A DNA stretch of 64,000 bases from Hybos culiciformis (taxonomy: Eukaryota > Arthropoda > Insecta > Diptera > Hybotidae): contig OZ023274.1 in the NCBI GenBank assembly GCA_964007475.1, positions 24,696,043-24,760,042 of the forward strand, written 5' to 3'. Position 1 is the stretch's first letter. Every line of letters starts with the position of its first letter. The translations under genes were made by a program, and so were the position numbers. Positions 37,426 through 47,074 of the stretch are shown here, piece after piece. A model generated the notes under the pieces. The model was not told the DNA's origin. It saw only the letters and a list, made by a program, of their open reading frames with translations, and did no database searches.

Positions 37426-38258
37426 TAGGGTTGTGATTTTTAGGTAATTACCTTTTTTCAGTCGTACGTAATAACAGATTTTTATTAAAATATCTCCACG
37501 TTTCGAAAAATTTGCTGTAATTTGAGCCCAATATGTTAGCGACTTTTTCTACCTATTTCATGTATTAGCGACTATTTCGACTTTTTTGACTTTTACTGAC
37601 TTTTTTAAACATTTTAGACTTTTTTAGGAACTATTTTACGAATTTTGTTCTTAAATTAAAGGCCGTCATAATGAAAAACATGGATTTTTCAATTTTGAAA
37701 AAAATTTCAAACATGATATCTGGCAAAAGAATGATATTTGCGAACAATATAAAGTTCAGGAAATAATTCCCTTTAAGTACGCCCCTATTACTTCGACAGA
37801 AGTTGAAAGATCATTTTCTATACATAAAATTCTTTTCAGATCTAACCGACAAAAATTTGAATTCCAAAAATTTACGAAAGCATTTTGTAATTAATTGCAA
37901 TAAATCAATCAATAATTAATAAACTCGTTTTTACATTTTTATTTCAAAATCCATGTTCATTTTTTAAGTTTTTTGTGCAATGAAATTTGTATTTTTTTTA
38001 AACTTTTAAATGAAATTGCTATATTAATATATTCGCACAATAAATAATATGAAAATCCAAAATTATTATCTTTTTTATCATTCGTAGATTTGAAATTTTT
38101 GTATCAAAATCTAAATTTCTGTAAATTTTTGGGAAATTTTTTTTAACTATTTTTTTAGCGACTTTTTTAGTGTCTTTTTTAGCGACTTTTTTTTGTTTTT
38201 TTAGGAACTTTTTGGGTGTCTAAACAAGGTTTTTAAGGAACTAAAATTCACAAGCCTA
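37426..38258. mobile_element. hAT element remnant with transposase C-terminus (833 bp)
   Basis: The left end TAGGGTTGTGATTTTTAGG matches the reverse complement of the right end, TAGGCTTGTGAATTTTAG. Perfect 8-bp target duplications CTCATTAC lie at 37418-37425 and 38259-38266. AGCGACTTTTT motifs are repeated near both ends. The interior keeps only the last part of a hAT transposase (see 37655-37894). Confidence 0.9.
37655..37894 (+). pseudogene. hAT transposase C-terminal dimerisation region (fragment)
   Basis: About 79 codons are open after TAA at 37652-37654. They contain FKYAPITSTEVERSFSIHKI, then RSNRQKFEF and a terminal AFCN followed by TAA. The ..PITS.EVERSFS.. block followed by a basic R-x-F stretch is the signature of the hAT C-terminal (dimerisation) domain. 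The N-terminal BED zinc finger and the catalytic acidic residues are missing, because the element is internally deleted to 833 bp. It cannot encode an active transposase. Confidence 0.8.
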
Positions 38259-38266
38259 CTCATTAC

Positions 38267-38406
38267 TATATCTATTTATTTATGGAGAAAAATATTACTA
38301 TAAAAATCATAGATAACAAAAACTAAGGTGACCTTAGCTTTCAACTAAAAATAAATAGCAAATACACCAAAATATAAAAATTATTAAAAGGATCATGGGC
38401 ACGTAC
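38267..38406. other. Short spacer after the hAT remnant
   Basis: AT-rich sequence between the hAT target duplication and the candidate exon at 38407; it would be intronic if that exon is real. Confidence 0.3.
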
Positions 38407-38442
38407 CATTTGAGAACGCATTAAGTCCTCCTTCATTTTCAT
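38407..38442 (-). CDS. Candidate minus-strand first coding exon
   Basis: Minus-strand ATG at 38442 and a second ATG (38436) in the good fly context GAAAATG begin MKMKEDLMRSQM, ending exactly at a consensus donor GTACGT (38406). An in-frame stop lies just upstream, so this would be a start exon. A phase-0 join to the acceptor at 35925 would give a very short acidic-tailed product. In another frame from an acceptor at 38461 it reads NLKYENEGGLNAFSNG up to the same donor. The signals are suggestive, and the gene is unproven. Confidence 0.25.
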
Positions 38443-39526
38443 ACTTTAAATTCTATATAGATTTTGCACAATTGCTCAACTTATTGAGTTGGACAAAGAT
38501 AAAAATACAAAAAAAAAAAAAAATGAGAAAAATTTTCATCTTTCGAATGTTATATTAAACTCAAACCCGATAAAAAGGATGAACGGATGTTCTTGTAACG
38601 AGTATTGGTCTCATAAAGTACAGAACAGGTCATGGTCACCGTGTCACATAAAAATAAAAATTCAAAGTTAGTAACAAATTTTTATTTTTTATTTGGGTAC
38701 ACAGAATTTCTCGGCAAATTAATAAAAAAGTCTGCTATATCTGAATTTATTTTTTTTAAAGAATTTCTGGTTAATTTTTTTATTTTTGTAGTTTTTTTAT
38801 TTTTTTTTATTTACCTTATTTGAAGTATTAATCTATATGAAAATAATAATCACAGTTAGATAGAAATAAAAACGTGGTAGATTATATATTTTTCATTTTT
38901 TTTCGTCATTTATGAATTTCGCATAAATAAACTATATAAAAAAAAAATAAATATTGTATCTATGTGAAGTTCCATAAATAGAAAATAAAAATTAAAAATA
39001 TGATGAGTAAACATGAATCTTTTTTTTTTTTTCGTTTTTGTTTTCGTAATAAACATTTCCTTCTATATATACAATTAGTAATACTTAATTTTTTTTTTTT
39101 GCATAATAATGAAAGAATATTAAGCCTAGCAACGTTTTGTGGGACGACGACGACGTTTATCAATTATATATAAATATATTTTTTTTTTTTGTTATTATAA
39201 ATTTCATAATACATTTTTAAGACATAATTATGTTCATAAATATACAAATTGCTTATACATATACAGATGGTAATAAAAAAAAAAGGAAACATAATTTCTA
39301 TGTAATATATTGTACTATGTGGTACAATATATAGGGAATATGAAGCATCTGCAGTCTACACAAACTTCCATGTATGTTCACGGCATAGCATACATAGACT
39401 TATATTTCAGTAAATTTTGCAATGATCGTAGTACAGGTGCGAATTTTGCCAATTTGTTTTCAGTCCGAGCTAGTGCATTTACTAGTGTAAATAATGTTTT
39501 TAAATACAACTTTGTTGTTACTTAAG
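38443..39526. other. AT-rich non-coding stretch with a balanced patch
   Basis: The patch at 38560-38650 is less AT-rich; its minus strand has a short frame, MTCSVLYETNTRYKNIRSS. A (GAC)4 run lies at 39142-39154. A 71-codon ORF at 39310-39525 abuts the next hAT element and begins near a short palindrome (ATATTGTAC...GTACAATAT). No family is recognised. Confidence 0.35.
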
Positions 39527-40407
39527 CAGTGCCGGATAACCCATACGGACACTTTGAGCAGTTGCCAGGGCCCACTTTATTTAGAGGGCCCACCCATAGA
39601 CGAAATATATATAGACTGGCAATCATCTTTTTTCTCTTTTTTTCATATGGGATTTTGAGATTATTATTTTAGCAAACTTTGAAATCAAAAACACCCACTA
39701 ATATGTTTTCTGACATTAGTTTTGTTTAAATTTGTTGTTATTTTTTGTTGATTTAGGGATTGAGTATAAGAGTTTCCGTGCAGCAATAAATAAAAACTCA
39801 AAATACCTAATATTATTATTATCAATTTTATTTAAATTAAATTAAAAATTAATTTATTTGCAAGAAAGAATAAAAACATAAGAAAATTTCAAAAAGTATG
39901 TACTTAGTAAACTAAAATTACGAAGAAAGTATAATTAAAAGAAATTATTACTGAGAATATTACTCGGAATTGGAACTCTAAAGGACTTCTTTTTTTATCT
40001 TAAAATGTAGTTTAAGGTTGTAGCTTTTACCAAAAAAAAAAAAAATGTTTTTCGGCCAGTTTTTTTTTATTCACATTCCAACTTTAAAGTCGATTTCCCA
40101 AAACTCCAGTTTGAGGATATACGTCAAAATAAAAAGATTTTATTTAAGAGGACTTGCTCCGCCCCAAACATTTTTGTCCCGAAATTTGATTGAAAAGCCG
40201 TTTTAGATTATTTCAAAGTTTAATTTAGAAAAAAATTTCATTCATACAGTAGTATAAAACTTTTTAGAATCAGTTAAGGCGAAGTGCTCAAAATCTACTC
40301 AAAGCTATTTTTTCATGTCATGTTACAGATTGTCTTTTTTTAAAGTTGTTTTTTTCCGAAATTTTTTTTTAGTGCCTAAAGGCGGCATTTCTGTAAATCC
40401 GCCCGTG
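39527..40407. mobile_element. Probable hAT-type element (about 880 bp)
   Basis: The left end is CAGTGCCGGATAACCC with nearby CCAGGGCCCACTTTATTTAG. The right end, as reverse complement, gives CACGGGCGGATTTACAG. Ends of the form CAGTG.CGGATTTAC are familiar from insect hAT elements. A clean 8-bp duplication is not visible, so the right boundary could be off by a few bases. The interior is AT-rich with no transposase. Confidence 0.55.
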
Positions 40408-41151
40408 CTAAGAAATAAAGTTATACTAATGATGAAAGATAAAAAATTAACTAATTTAAAAGTAAATAATAAAGAGAAAATAATTTTGTTTTTGGAATTA
40501 CAAATTGCATCAGAAAAATCAAGATAATCATTGAAGTATCTATTTGATAAAGCTAATCTCAAGAGTTATTTTCAAAAGTAAATTGTTTCTAAGCTGATTA
40601 TAATAGAAAGTAATTAAGAAGCGGGTAGCCCTTGCAGCAGGAACGGAATTGTAAGTGTAGCCAATGAATAAGTAATGAAACAATCAAAATTAAGGACTGG
40701 CACGAAGTAAAATTGATCATTTATGACGATTTCTTAAATGATTAAAATGATTAAACACAATCATACAATTTTAAAATTTACAAACTTTATAATTACGTTT
40801 ATGATTTTCGCTGATTAAGATGTTAATTTCGTATGCGTGTTGGGCACAAATATTTTGGGTATAATTTTCAAAAGAGAAAAATTGTGGATAAAATTGAATT
40901 ATTTTTTTTAATTGCAATCCAATAATGTTTTTTTGTTCCTCAAATACTAATTTTCATACGAATCCATTATTAAAACATTGAAAAATTTGAATTTATATAA
41001 ATTTTGTATGAAAATAATTTCGACCTTTGGCCTATATTTAGCTAGGAGGAAAATTAATGCGATCGCGTTTTTTTTGGCATTAATATGATAGAAATCAACA
41101 TAAGCATTATATCAGTTATTTTAGAAGTTAAAAATTTCATTCAGCATCAAT
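40408..41151. other. 5' flank of the DUF1091 gene
   Basis: AT-rich sequence with a short balanced patch near 40618-40660. The promoter of the downstream gene should lie here, but no confident TATA box or initiator pair was picked out. Confidence 0.4.
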
Positions 41152-41226
41152 ATGGCTACAAAAGTACACGTTTTAATTTTTATTCTGTGCAATTTATATT
41201 TTGAAAATAAAACGTCTTTTGCTATT
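41152..41226 (+). CDS. DUF1091 secreted protein, exon 1 (signal peptide)
   Basis: ATG at 41152 opens 25 codons: MATKVHVLIFILCNLYFENK followed by TSFAI, then a GTAATA donor at 41227. The basic residue and hydrophobic run (VHVLIFILCNLYF) form a secretory signal peptide, as expected for the family. The exon is too short to appear in long-ORF searches. It joins exon 2 in phase 0 across a 393-bp intron. It is the least certain exon, because the donor is only moderately good and was chosen partly for the signal peptide. Confidence 0.65.
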
Positions 41227-41619
41227 GTAATATATTTTACTTTTTGAACTTACTCAATCATCAAATATCATCCACTTAGTCAAATATCATGAAAATTTAA
41301 GTTAATATCTCAAAAAATGAAAATATGGATGACAAGAATTTAGGGTTGTATTTGTGAACAAAATTCTCGATCATAGTTGTGTTACAGACTTCCCACCAGA
41401 AGTTCAGAACCAAATCTAGCGATAAGACACATATTATGTTTTTAATGGCCAGCGGCAAATCTAACGTAGAACTGTAAAGCCAATTTTCTTCAAAAGAAAC
41501 AAGCGATTTTATTATATAAAATCAAATAAAAATCTTAGTTACATGTTCCACAAATCATTTTTCAAAAAATTTTAAAATTTTAAATATTTATCTTAATTAA
41601 GTTCATATTTTCATTTTAG

Positions 41620-41769
41620 GAGAGAAATGAATTCATCGTCACCAAACTATATTGCTTTGAAAATAAGACCCATATCACAAATTTATCCTATAAATTGAAA
41701 CCAAGGAGAAAGCAATCACCGCTTATTAGTGGGACAATGTTATTGTTAAATACACTTCAAGACTTCGAT
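41620..41769 (+). CDS. DUF1091 secreted protein, exon 2
   Basis: A strong acceptor TTTTCATTTTAG ends at 41619 and the donor is GTGAGT at 41770. The 50 codons, in phase 0, include EFIVTKLYCFENK, then THITNLSYKLKPRRKQSPLI and a hydrophobic GTMLLLNTLQDFD. The pattern (a conserved Cys early in a beta strand, an NLSYKLKP strand, then a stretch running into V.L.LYRKYN) follows the N-terminal half of DUF1091 proteins, which are small secreted fly proteins of unknown biochemical role. Confidence 0.8.
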
Positions 41770-42054
41770 GTGAGTAAATATATCAGTTTTCATAATTCTT
41801 ACAACTTTAATGTATTAATCAATTAGAAGTTTTAAATAAAAAAATTTAATGTTTTTAACTAGGGTTTAATAGAAAATTTTAATTTACAAATATTTTTAGC
41901 CACATTCAAAAATAGAGAATACGGTCGAGAGAGTGTCAAAAATTAAATTCCAATTATAATTAAATTTTTTTTCATTTGATTTAGACAGGATGTTAGAATA
42001 TCAATAAAAGGGTCCCTTAAGGAATTTTTTTACTATTTTAACTTTTCAACTTAG

Positions 42055-42225
42055 GTTTCTTTGAAACTCTACCGAAAATACAATCATTGGCAAACATTTC
42101 CAGTGAAATACCGTTTCAGCGGATGTGCTTTTCTAAGAGGTAAAACTCCTAATCAATACACACAAAATTTCAGAAATCGTATATTTGAAAAATCCAATTT
42201 CAATAATTCCTGCCCATTGTATGCG
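42055..42225 (+). CDS. DUF1091 secreted protein, exon 3
   Basis: The acceptor CAACTTAG ends at 42054 and the donor is GTAAG at 42226; there are 57 codons in phase 0. It begins VSLKLYRKYNHWQTFPVKYR and continues with FSGCAFLRG and RNRIFEKSNFNNSCPLYA. The diagnostic DUF1091 core is visible: L(Y/F)RK.N followed by a Cys (SGC), then I.K.SN.N.SCP. Read through the donor without splicing, the frame stops within a few codons, which supports the intron. The four-exon gene is isolated, with a hAT-type element upstream (39527) and TE ends downstream (42596). Confidence 0.85.
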
Positions 42226-42287
42226 GTAAGAATAAACTTTTAACTATATTTGTAGAATAATGATTATATTAAAGCAATATTTTCCAG

Positions 42288-42464
42288 GGATGGCTTAAAA
42301 TTTCAAATCTAACTTTCGACGACAGCTATACGAAATATATTCCATCGTTATTACCAAAAGCAGACTTTAGGGTAGATTTGGAACTTCTACTAAAAACATC
42401 AAAGAATGCTTATTTTAGATTACTTCTAATAGAAATCTATTTTACAAACAAGGACAATTTTTGA
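42288..42464 (+). CDS. DUF1091 secreted protein, exon 4 and stop
   Basis: The acceptor TATTTTCCAG ends at 42287. There are 58 codons and TGA (42462-42464), in phase 0. It contains GWLKISNLTFDD, then IPSLLPKADFRVDLELLLKT, and ends IEIYFTNKDNF. The family's C-terminal half has a P.G.Y/F-R-hydrophobic strand (here LPKADFRVDLEL) and a final hydrophobic strand before the stop, both present. The complete predicted protein is 25+50+57+58 = 190 aa, a normal length for the family. No frame damage is seen, so the gene looks functional. Confidence 0.85.
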   Translation, partial: GWLKISNLTFDDSYTKYIPSLLPKADFRVDLELLLKTSKNAYFRLLLIEIYFTNKDNF

Positions 42465-42595
42465 TTTACAAATATTACCAAATATGTTAACATAAAAAAA
42501 TAGAATCAATCTAAATAAAAATAAAATCAATCTAAAATTTTTTTTTTTATTATACCTACATATTCAACAATTTTTAATTGCCATTATGCATATAT

Positions 42596-42722
42596 CAGGG
42601 GTGGCCAACCCACATGATCTTGCGGGCCACTTTGGAAATGCATCATTTTTTGTACTAAATAACAAAAAAAAGTTATTTAATAGTTTTTAATTATTCTGCT
42701 GCTGTAAGCTCATGAATAAAAC
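42596..42722 (+). mobile_element. Solo hAT left end, interrupted by a fold-back element
   Basis: CAGGGGTGGCCAACCCACAT starts at 42596 and shares its first 12 bases with the hAT MITE at 10071. It continues GATCTTGCGGGCCAC. The matching right end was not found. The fold-back element at 42723 is inserted about 125 bp inside it. Confidence 0.55.
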
Positions 42723-43113
42723 GGTGAACTGACATAACCGCGAATGTCATAACCGCGAAAATTTTTTGTCATAACCGCGAAATTAGAATTTGTATGAGTT
42801 TCGCGGTTATAACATAAATTTTTGTTATAACCGCGAAATGATAAAAATTGATTTTTTGTGTTTCGCGGTTATAACAAAAATTTTTGTTATAACCGCGAAA
42901 CACAAAAATTCGATTTTTGTCATTTCGCGGTTATAACAAAATTTTTTGTTATAACCGCGAAACGAAATTTTTTAAATTTTTTGCCATATTTTTTCGCGGT
43001 TATGACAAAAAAATATATGACATTTTTCGCGGTTATGACACTTTTATTTTTTATTTCGCGGTTATGACAAAAAAGTTTCGCGGTTATGACATTCGCGGTT
43101 ATGTCATGTAGCC
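42723..43113. mobile_element. Fold-back MITE tiled with TTCGCGGTTATGACA (391 bp)
   Basis: Left half: repeated GTCATAACCGCGAAA at 15-30 bp spacing. Right half: the same motif inverted (TTTCGCGGTTATGAC). The outer ends are GGTGAACTGACATAACC and, as reverse complement of the right, GGCTACATGACATAACC. Perfect 8-bp flanks AATAAAAC lie at 42715-42722 and 43114-43121. The ORFs at 42858 and 42917 are frames through the repeats and do not encode a protein. Confidence 0.85.
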
Positions 43114-43121
43114 AATAAAAC

Positions 43122-44278
43122 AGGCAATGTCGTTATCTGTCATATATGCCTAGGCAATAAGTTAGTCTTATTTTTCCTTACGGTTTAAATTTTAATAATA
43201 ATTTTGAATCTATAAAGAAGACGTGTTTTATCGCACTTTATAACTATTTTTCTATTCCACGTAATGGAATCAGATATACTGCTCTTCAGTTAAATTATAA
43301 TTTAATTTGTTCCTAACAGAAAATTAAAATTTATTTTAAATGTAGGTACATAACATATTTTTTTTTCATTTTCACATTTCTAAAATTAGTCATTCTTACA
43401 AATAATGTATACAAAAAAATTCTTATTTTGTTTTGTTTTGTAAACAAGGTGCCCTCTTGTTCGGACTCTTGATAGTATTATTCTTATTTTGGTGTAATTT
43501 ATTCACATTAAGTATAATCAAATTTTATATATCTAATTTATACCTATACTTTGTTTTTCAAAATAATAAAAAAAAAATTTAAATATTTACGAATAAATTT
43601 TTATATTATTTTACACGAAATTATTAAAATATATTAATATATTAATTAATTTTTGTTTTATTTTTGAAACGACGGACAAGACGGCGGCGCGACTTCAGCA
43701 TTGGAGAATAATGTTTTGTAAATAAAAATAAAAATAACTTTGAGTCAAGGCTACATTTTCTACTTCTAAAAATCTACATACGGAAAATAAATTCTAAAAC
43801 TTTCATATTAGGTTAGTTAGGATGTACAAAAGTAGGTACACCGATAAAGCGATAGTAAGTAAGTATTCGAAAATTATCATGATTAATTGAATTATATGTA
43901 ATAGTTTTAGTTTAAAAAGTAAAATTTTTTACATAATTTTGTTTTTAAATTTATATTCCAACAAACCGATTTATTTTTCTATAAAATTTGACAAATATGT
44001 ATACCTATAAGAAAGTGTATATAGGTTAATAGAAAATTATTATTTTGATAATTAATTAACGTTGATTGCTGTGTTGAAGTGGCTAATGCAATAACAAAGA
44101 TAAGAAAATTTTGGCATTCTTTAATTTGTTTTTAATTTTATATATTTAAAAATGTTATCTTACTCAAAAATTTATTTATTTTATTTAAAAAAAAACTTTT
44201 TAAATATAAAGTGTCCACTAATTGTTTTAACAAAATTTCAAAAATTGAATTAATATATAACAAACATTCATTTTTACA
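43122..44278. other. AT-rich non-coding stretch with a GC block
   Basis: A GC-rich block at 43668-43707 (ACGACGGACAAGACGGCGGC and onwards) ends in a short open frame, DGQDGGATSALENNVL and stop, followed by A-rich (AAATA)n-like sequence. It could be the extreme 3' end of a retrotransposon. Otherwise no gene is seen. Confidence 0.4.
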
Positions 44279-44423
44279 GCATGGTGTAGTAGTTAATGGT
44301 ATTATTGTTATTGTACTAAGTCACATCATGTTTGATCGTAGGTTCCATTCACACCTGGGACTGGAGATTCAATACCTAAAAGTTCTATGATTCACAAAAA
44401 TAAGTAAATAAATCAATAAACTA
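44279..44423 (+). mobile_element. tRNA-derived SINE-like element
   Basis: GCATGGTGTAGTAGTTAATGG fits an RNA polymerase III A box (TAGTAGTTAATGG). About 45 bp further, GGTTCCATTCA fits a B box (consensus GGTTCGANTCC). The end is an A-rich tail containing AAATAAGTAAATAAATCAATA, similar in style to the LINE tail at 36803. It does not fold as a functional tRNA. Confidence 0.55.
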
Positions 44424-44431
44424 GTCTGAGG

Positions 44432-45338
44432 TAGAGTTGGGTCGTTCATGAACGAACGAGTTAAAAAGAACGGCTCACCAAAGTGAACGATGACCGATCG
44501 GTCAGTAAAAAAAAAAAATATCGTTCACCGTTCACCGTTCATCGTTCTTTTGTAAAAAAAAGTTCTGTAGGTGTAGAGAAGAGATAAATATTTGAAAAGA
44601 GCAGTACACTTTTTTCAGCTATAAGGAAGAAAGAGAAATTGTGTTGGTGTTGTTAGATTGTTATGTAAGTGTAGCTGTGAACAATAGCTTTTTCAATTGA
44701 AAATGCCACACGACATCCATAGAAAAAAATACAATAAGAAAGACTGACGGGAAACAGATTAAATATTTAAAAGAATGTTTTATTTTTCATAAGAAATTAT
44801 CCCAAAAAATATAACAAAAAATATTAATAAAAAGATAAAAAAAATTTTTTTTTTGATATAATCGGTTATTGCTAATATAGATATTTGAATAATTATTAGT
44901 AGATTAATATGCTCTAAATATTTTTATTTTTTTTATAATAAAAATAAATCATATTAACTTTAAAAATAATAGATGAATTAATGCTTCCTAAAGTTCACAG
45001 TTCACTTTCAGTTTATTTCATTTGGTATTTTTTTATTTTTGCAAAGTTTATTTTGATTTGAGGTAATTTTATCGGTCGTTCAATTGAGCTATATTTTTAA
45101 CTCGGTCAGTAAAAATATTACGTTCATTTTTTCAACCCGTTCAATTTTTTTTAACTCGGTCAGTGAAAATAGTTCGTTCATTTTTTTCACCCGCTCTTGA
45201 AAAGAGTCGTTCAATTGAAAATTTTTTTTTAAATTTTTTTTTTTGTTTTAAAAAGAGACGTTCAATTGAACCCGTTCACTGAAAAAGAACGAACGACTCA
45301 ATACAGTTCAATCAAGTGAACGAGATTCCCCATCACTA
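44432..45338. mobile_element. hAT element with GTTCGTTCA/GTTCACCG motif arrays (907 bp)
   Basis: The left end is TAGAGTTGGGTCGTTCATG and the right end, as reverse complement, is TAGTGATGGGGAATCTCG. The 8-bp flanks GTCTGAGG (44424-44431) and GACTGAGG (45339-45346) match at 7 of 8 positions. Subterminal regions hold many short GTTCAC/GTTCGTTC/CGGTCAGT copies in opposed orientation. No transposase is present. The insertion lies directly at the 3' tail of the SINE-like element. Confidence 0.8.
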
Positions 45339-45346
45339 GACTGAGG

Positions 45347-47022
45347 ATTCTGTTCCAAAAAATAGTACTGTTCAAGTCGTCCAAACCGGTGTTAACCAGC
45401 TAAGTCCCACCACTGATCACTAACCTGCAATTATATACCTTAACGTTTTCCTGTTCAAAATTTTTCCTCTCTAGTAGTGAGGTCATATTTTTTTCAATAT
45501 ATCGACTTTCTATAATTCCAAACCACGAATTATTTTGTTTTAAAAGCTTAAATTTTTATTTGGAAAAAAAAAATTACTTTATTTTAACATATTAATTTTA
45601 TGTCTCAAACTTTTGGTAAGTTTCCAATCACCGCTGCATTTCTACAAATTATCATTCTCATTTATAGCAAAAAAAAAATTCTTCAGAGCTTTTCTTTAAA
45701 ATATTCTTCCGGAGGTGAATAAAAAACTCGTTTTTTAGGGCAGCGTCAGGGCATATAAATATTTTTTTTTTTTTAATAATTGAAAGCAACAAAAAGGGTA
45801 AAACATTCTCATGAACATTATGTAAACATTTTGATAAGTTTTAATGTCTAAAAACCAGTTCAATCCAGCTGGAGTTATATTTTTTTAATCTCAAAGTTTA
45901 TTAAAATTTATAATTGATAGTTTGATTATTTAATTTTATTATTTTTTTTTTTTTTGTAATTTCGCTTATCTCAACAATTGTGGCATGTTTTTTTTTTTAA
46001 TTCTACCACTCAATAATTCAATTTTATTTATTCTTGAATTTTTTTTTTTTAATTTGAATTGCAAATATTAATTCTAAGCTTCTTGTTTTGCAAATCGAAT
46101 CACTGATAACGACAAATAAACAAAAAAAAACAAAAAAAAAATTAAACGAAAACAAAACTTATGAAATATATATTTTATTTGTCATATTATTCATTCCCCT
46201 TAAACCCGCCGCAACGAGCCTCTTTTTTCTTTTTTTTTTTGAAACAACAAAAAAAAAAATATAAAACTGGTAACAACCAACTAATTTGATTCATAAACAC
46301 TTGAAATTATCTTCAAAAAAAAAAATAAAAAAAAAAAATCGCAAAAAATAAAATAAATTAAGTTTATTTTTTTTTCTTCTCTTTGATTAAAATTTTAGAA
46401 CAATTTTGGACAAGGAAGAAGAAAAAAAAACATAGAAAACTGATTAAAAATAATATAATAACAAATATACATACAGCGAAAAATATCTATTTCTGTTGTC
46501 ACAAAAAAAAACAAAGCAAAACAAAATAAACAAAAACAAAAAAGTATGAAGAACTTTCATTATCAGGAAAAATAAATTTATTCTTATTTTTATATAAAAT
46601 CAAAAAAAAAAAAAAGAAGCAATTCAACCAGATTTTTACGTCATTAAATTTTAGAATTATGAAAAAAAAAAAAAAAAAAATAGATTAAGAGCAACACAGT
46701 TTTGTTGGGATGACTAATTTTGTTAGTGGACCTGTTTTAAAGGTTGTTTTTTATTTTTAGACTTTTTGAGATACAATGAGATTTACAGTAAATTATAAAA
46801 ATCAAGTATTGATTGATACCTATAACAACTTCAAAATCGAACAAATTTTCTTCGAGGTTCTGCATTATATAGATTGCACTATAAAATTAGTAACTATAGT
46901 AAAATTTACAGAAGATATTAATTGTATAGTTTTTGGTACAAAAATTATTTTTATTATAAATTAGAAAATTAATGGTGTAACAATTGTTGGTGTCACAAGT
47001 TCAAAGTTTTAATTTTTTACAG
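45347..47022. other. AT-rich stretch, balanced at its start
   Basis: 45355-45425 is a balanced patch (CCAAACCGGTGTTAACCAGC and onwards) that may be more of a repeat interrupted by the hAT insertion. The remainder is homopolymer-rich, with a short GC block near 46203-46220. The ORF at 46776-46964 has no known domain. Confidence 0.4.
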
Positions 47023-47074
47023 AACATATTTTTCCAGCAATGACAATGATGGTGGAGACTGTGCTGCTCTTTAA
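47023..47074 (+). CDS. Candidate terminal exon ending in a CaaX-like box
   Basis: The acceptor TTTTTTACAG ends at 47022. In the frame with one leading base it reads TYFSSNDNDGGDCAAL and then TAA (47072-47074). CAAL fits the C-a-a-X prenylation rule, with X = Leu predicting geranylgeranylation, as in many small GTPases and G-gamma subunits. AATAAA lies 43 bp after the stop (47117-47122), as for a real 3' end. The block is much less AT-rich than its surroundings. No upstream exon was identified, so gene identity is open. Confidence 0.35.

Noticed and set aside
39142..39154. (GAC)4 run that could be an acidic or basic exon
   Set aside because: Short microsatellite with stops in nearby frames and no convincing splice signals.
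42858..43111. ORFs with repeated YNRET/RGYDK peptides
   Set aside because: They run through the CGCGGTTATGACA units of the MITE at 42723-43113; no protein is implied.
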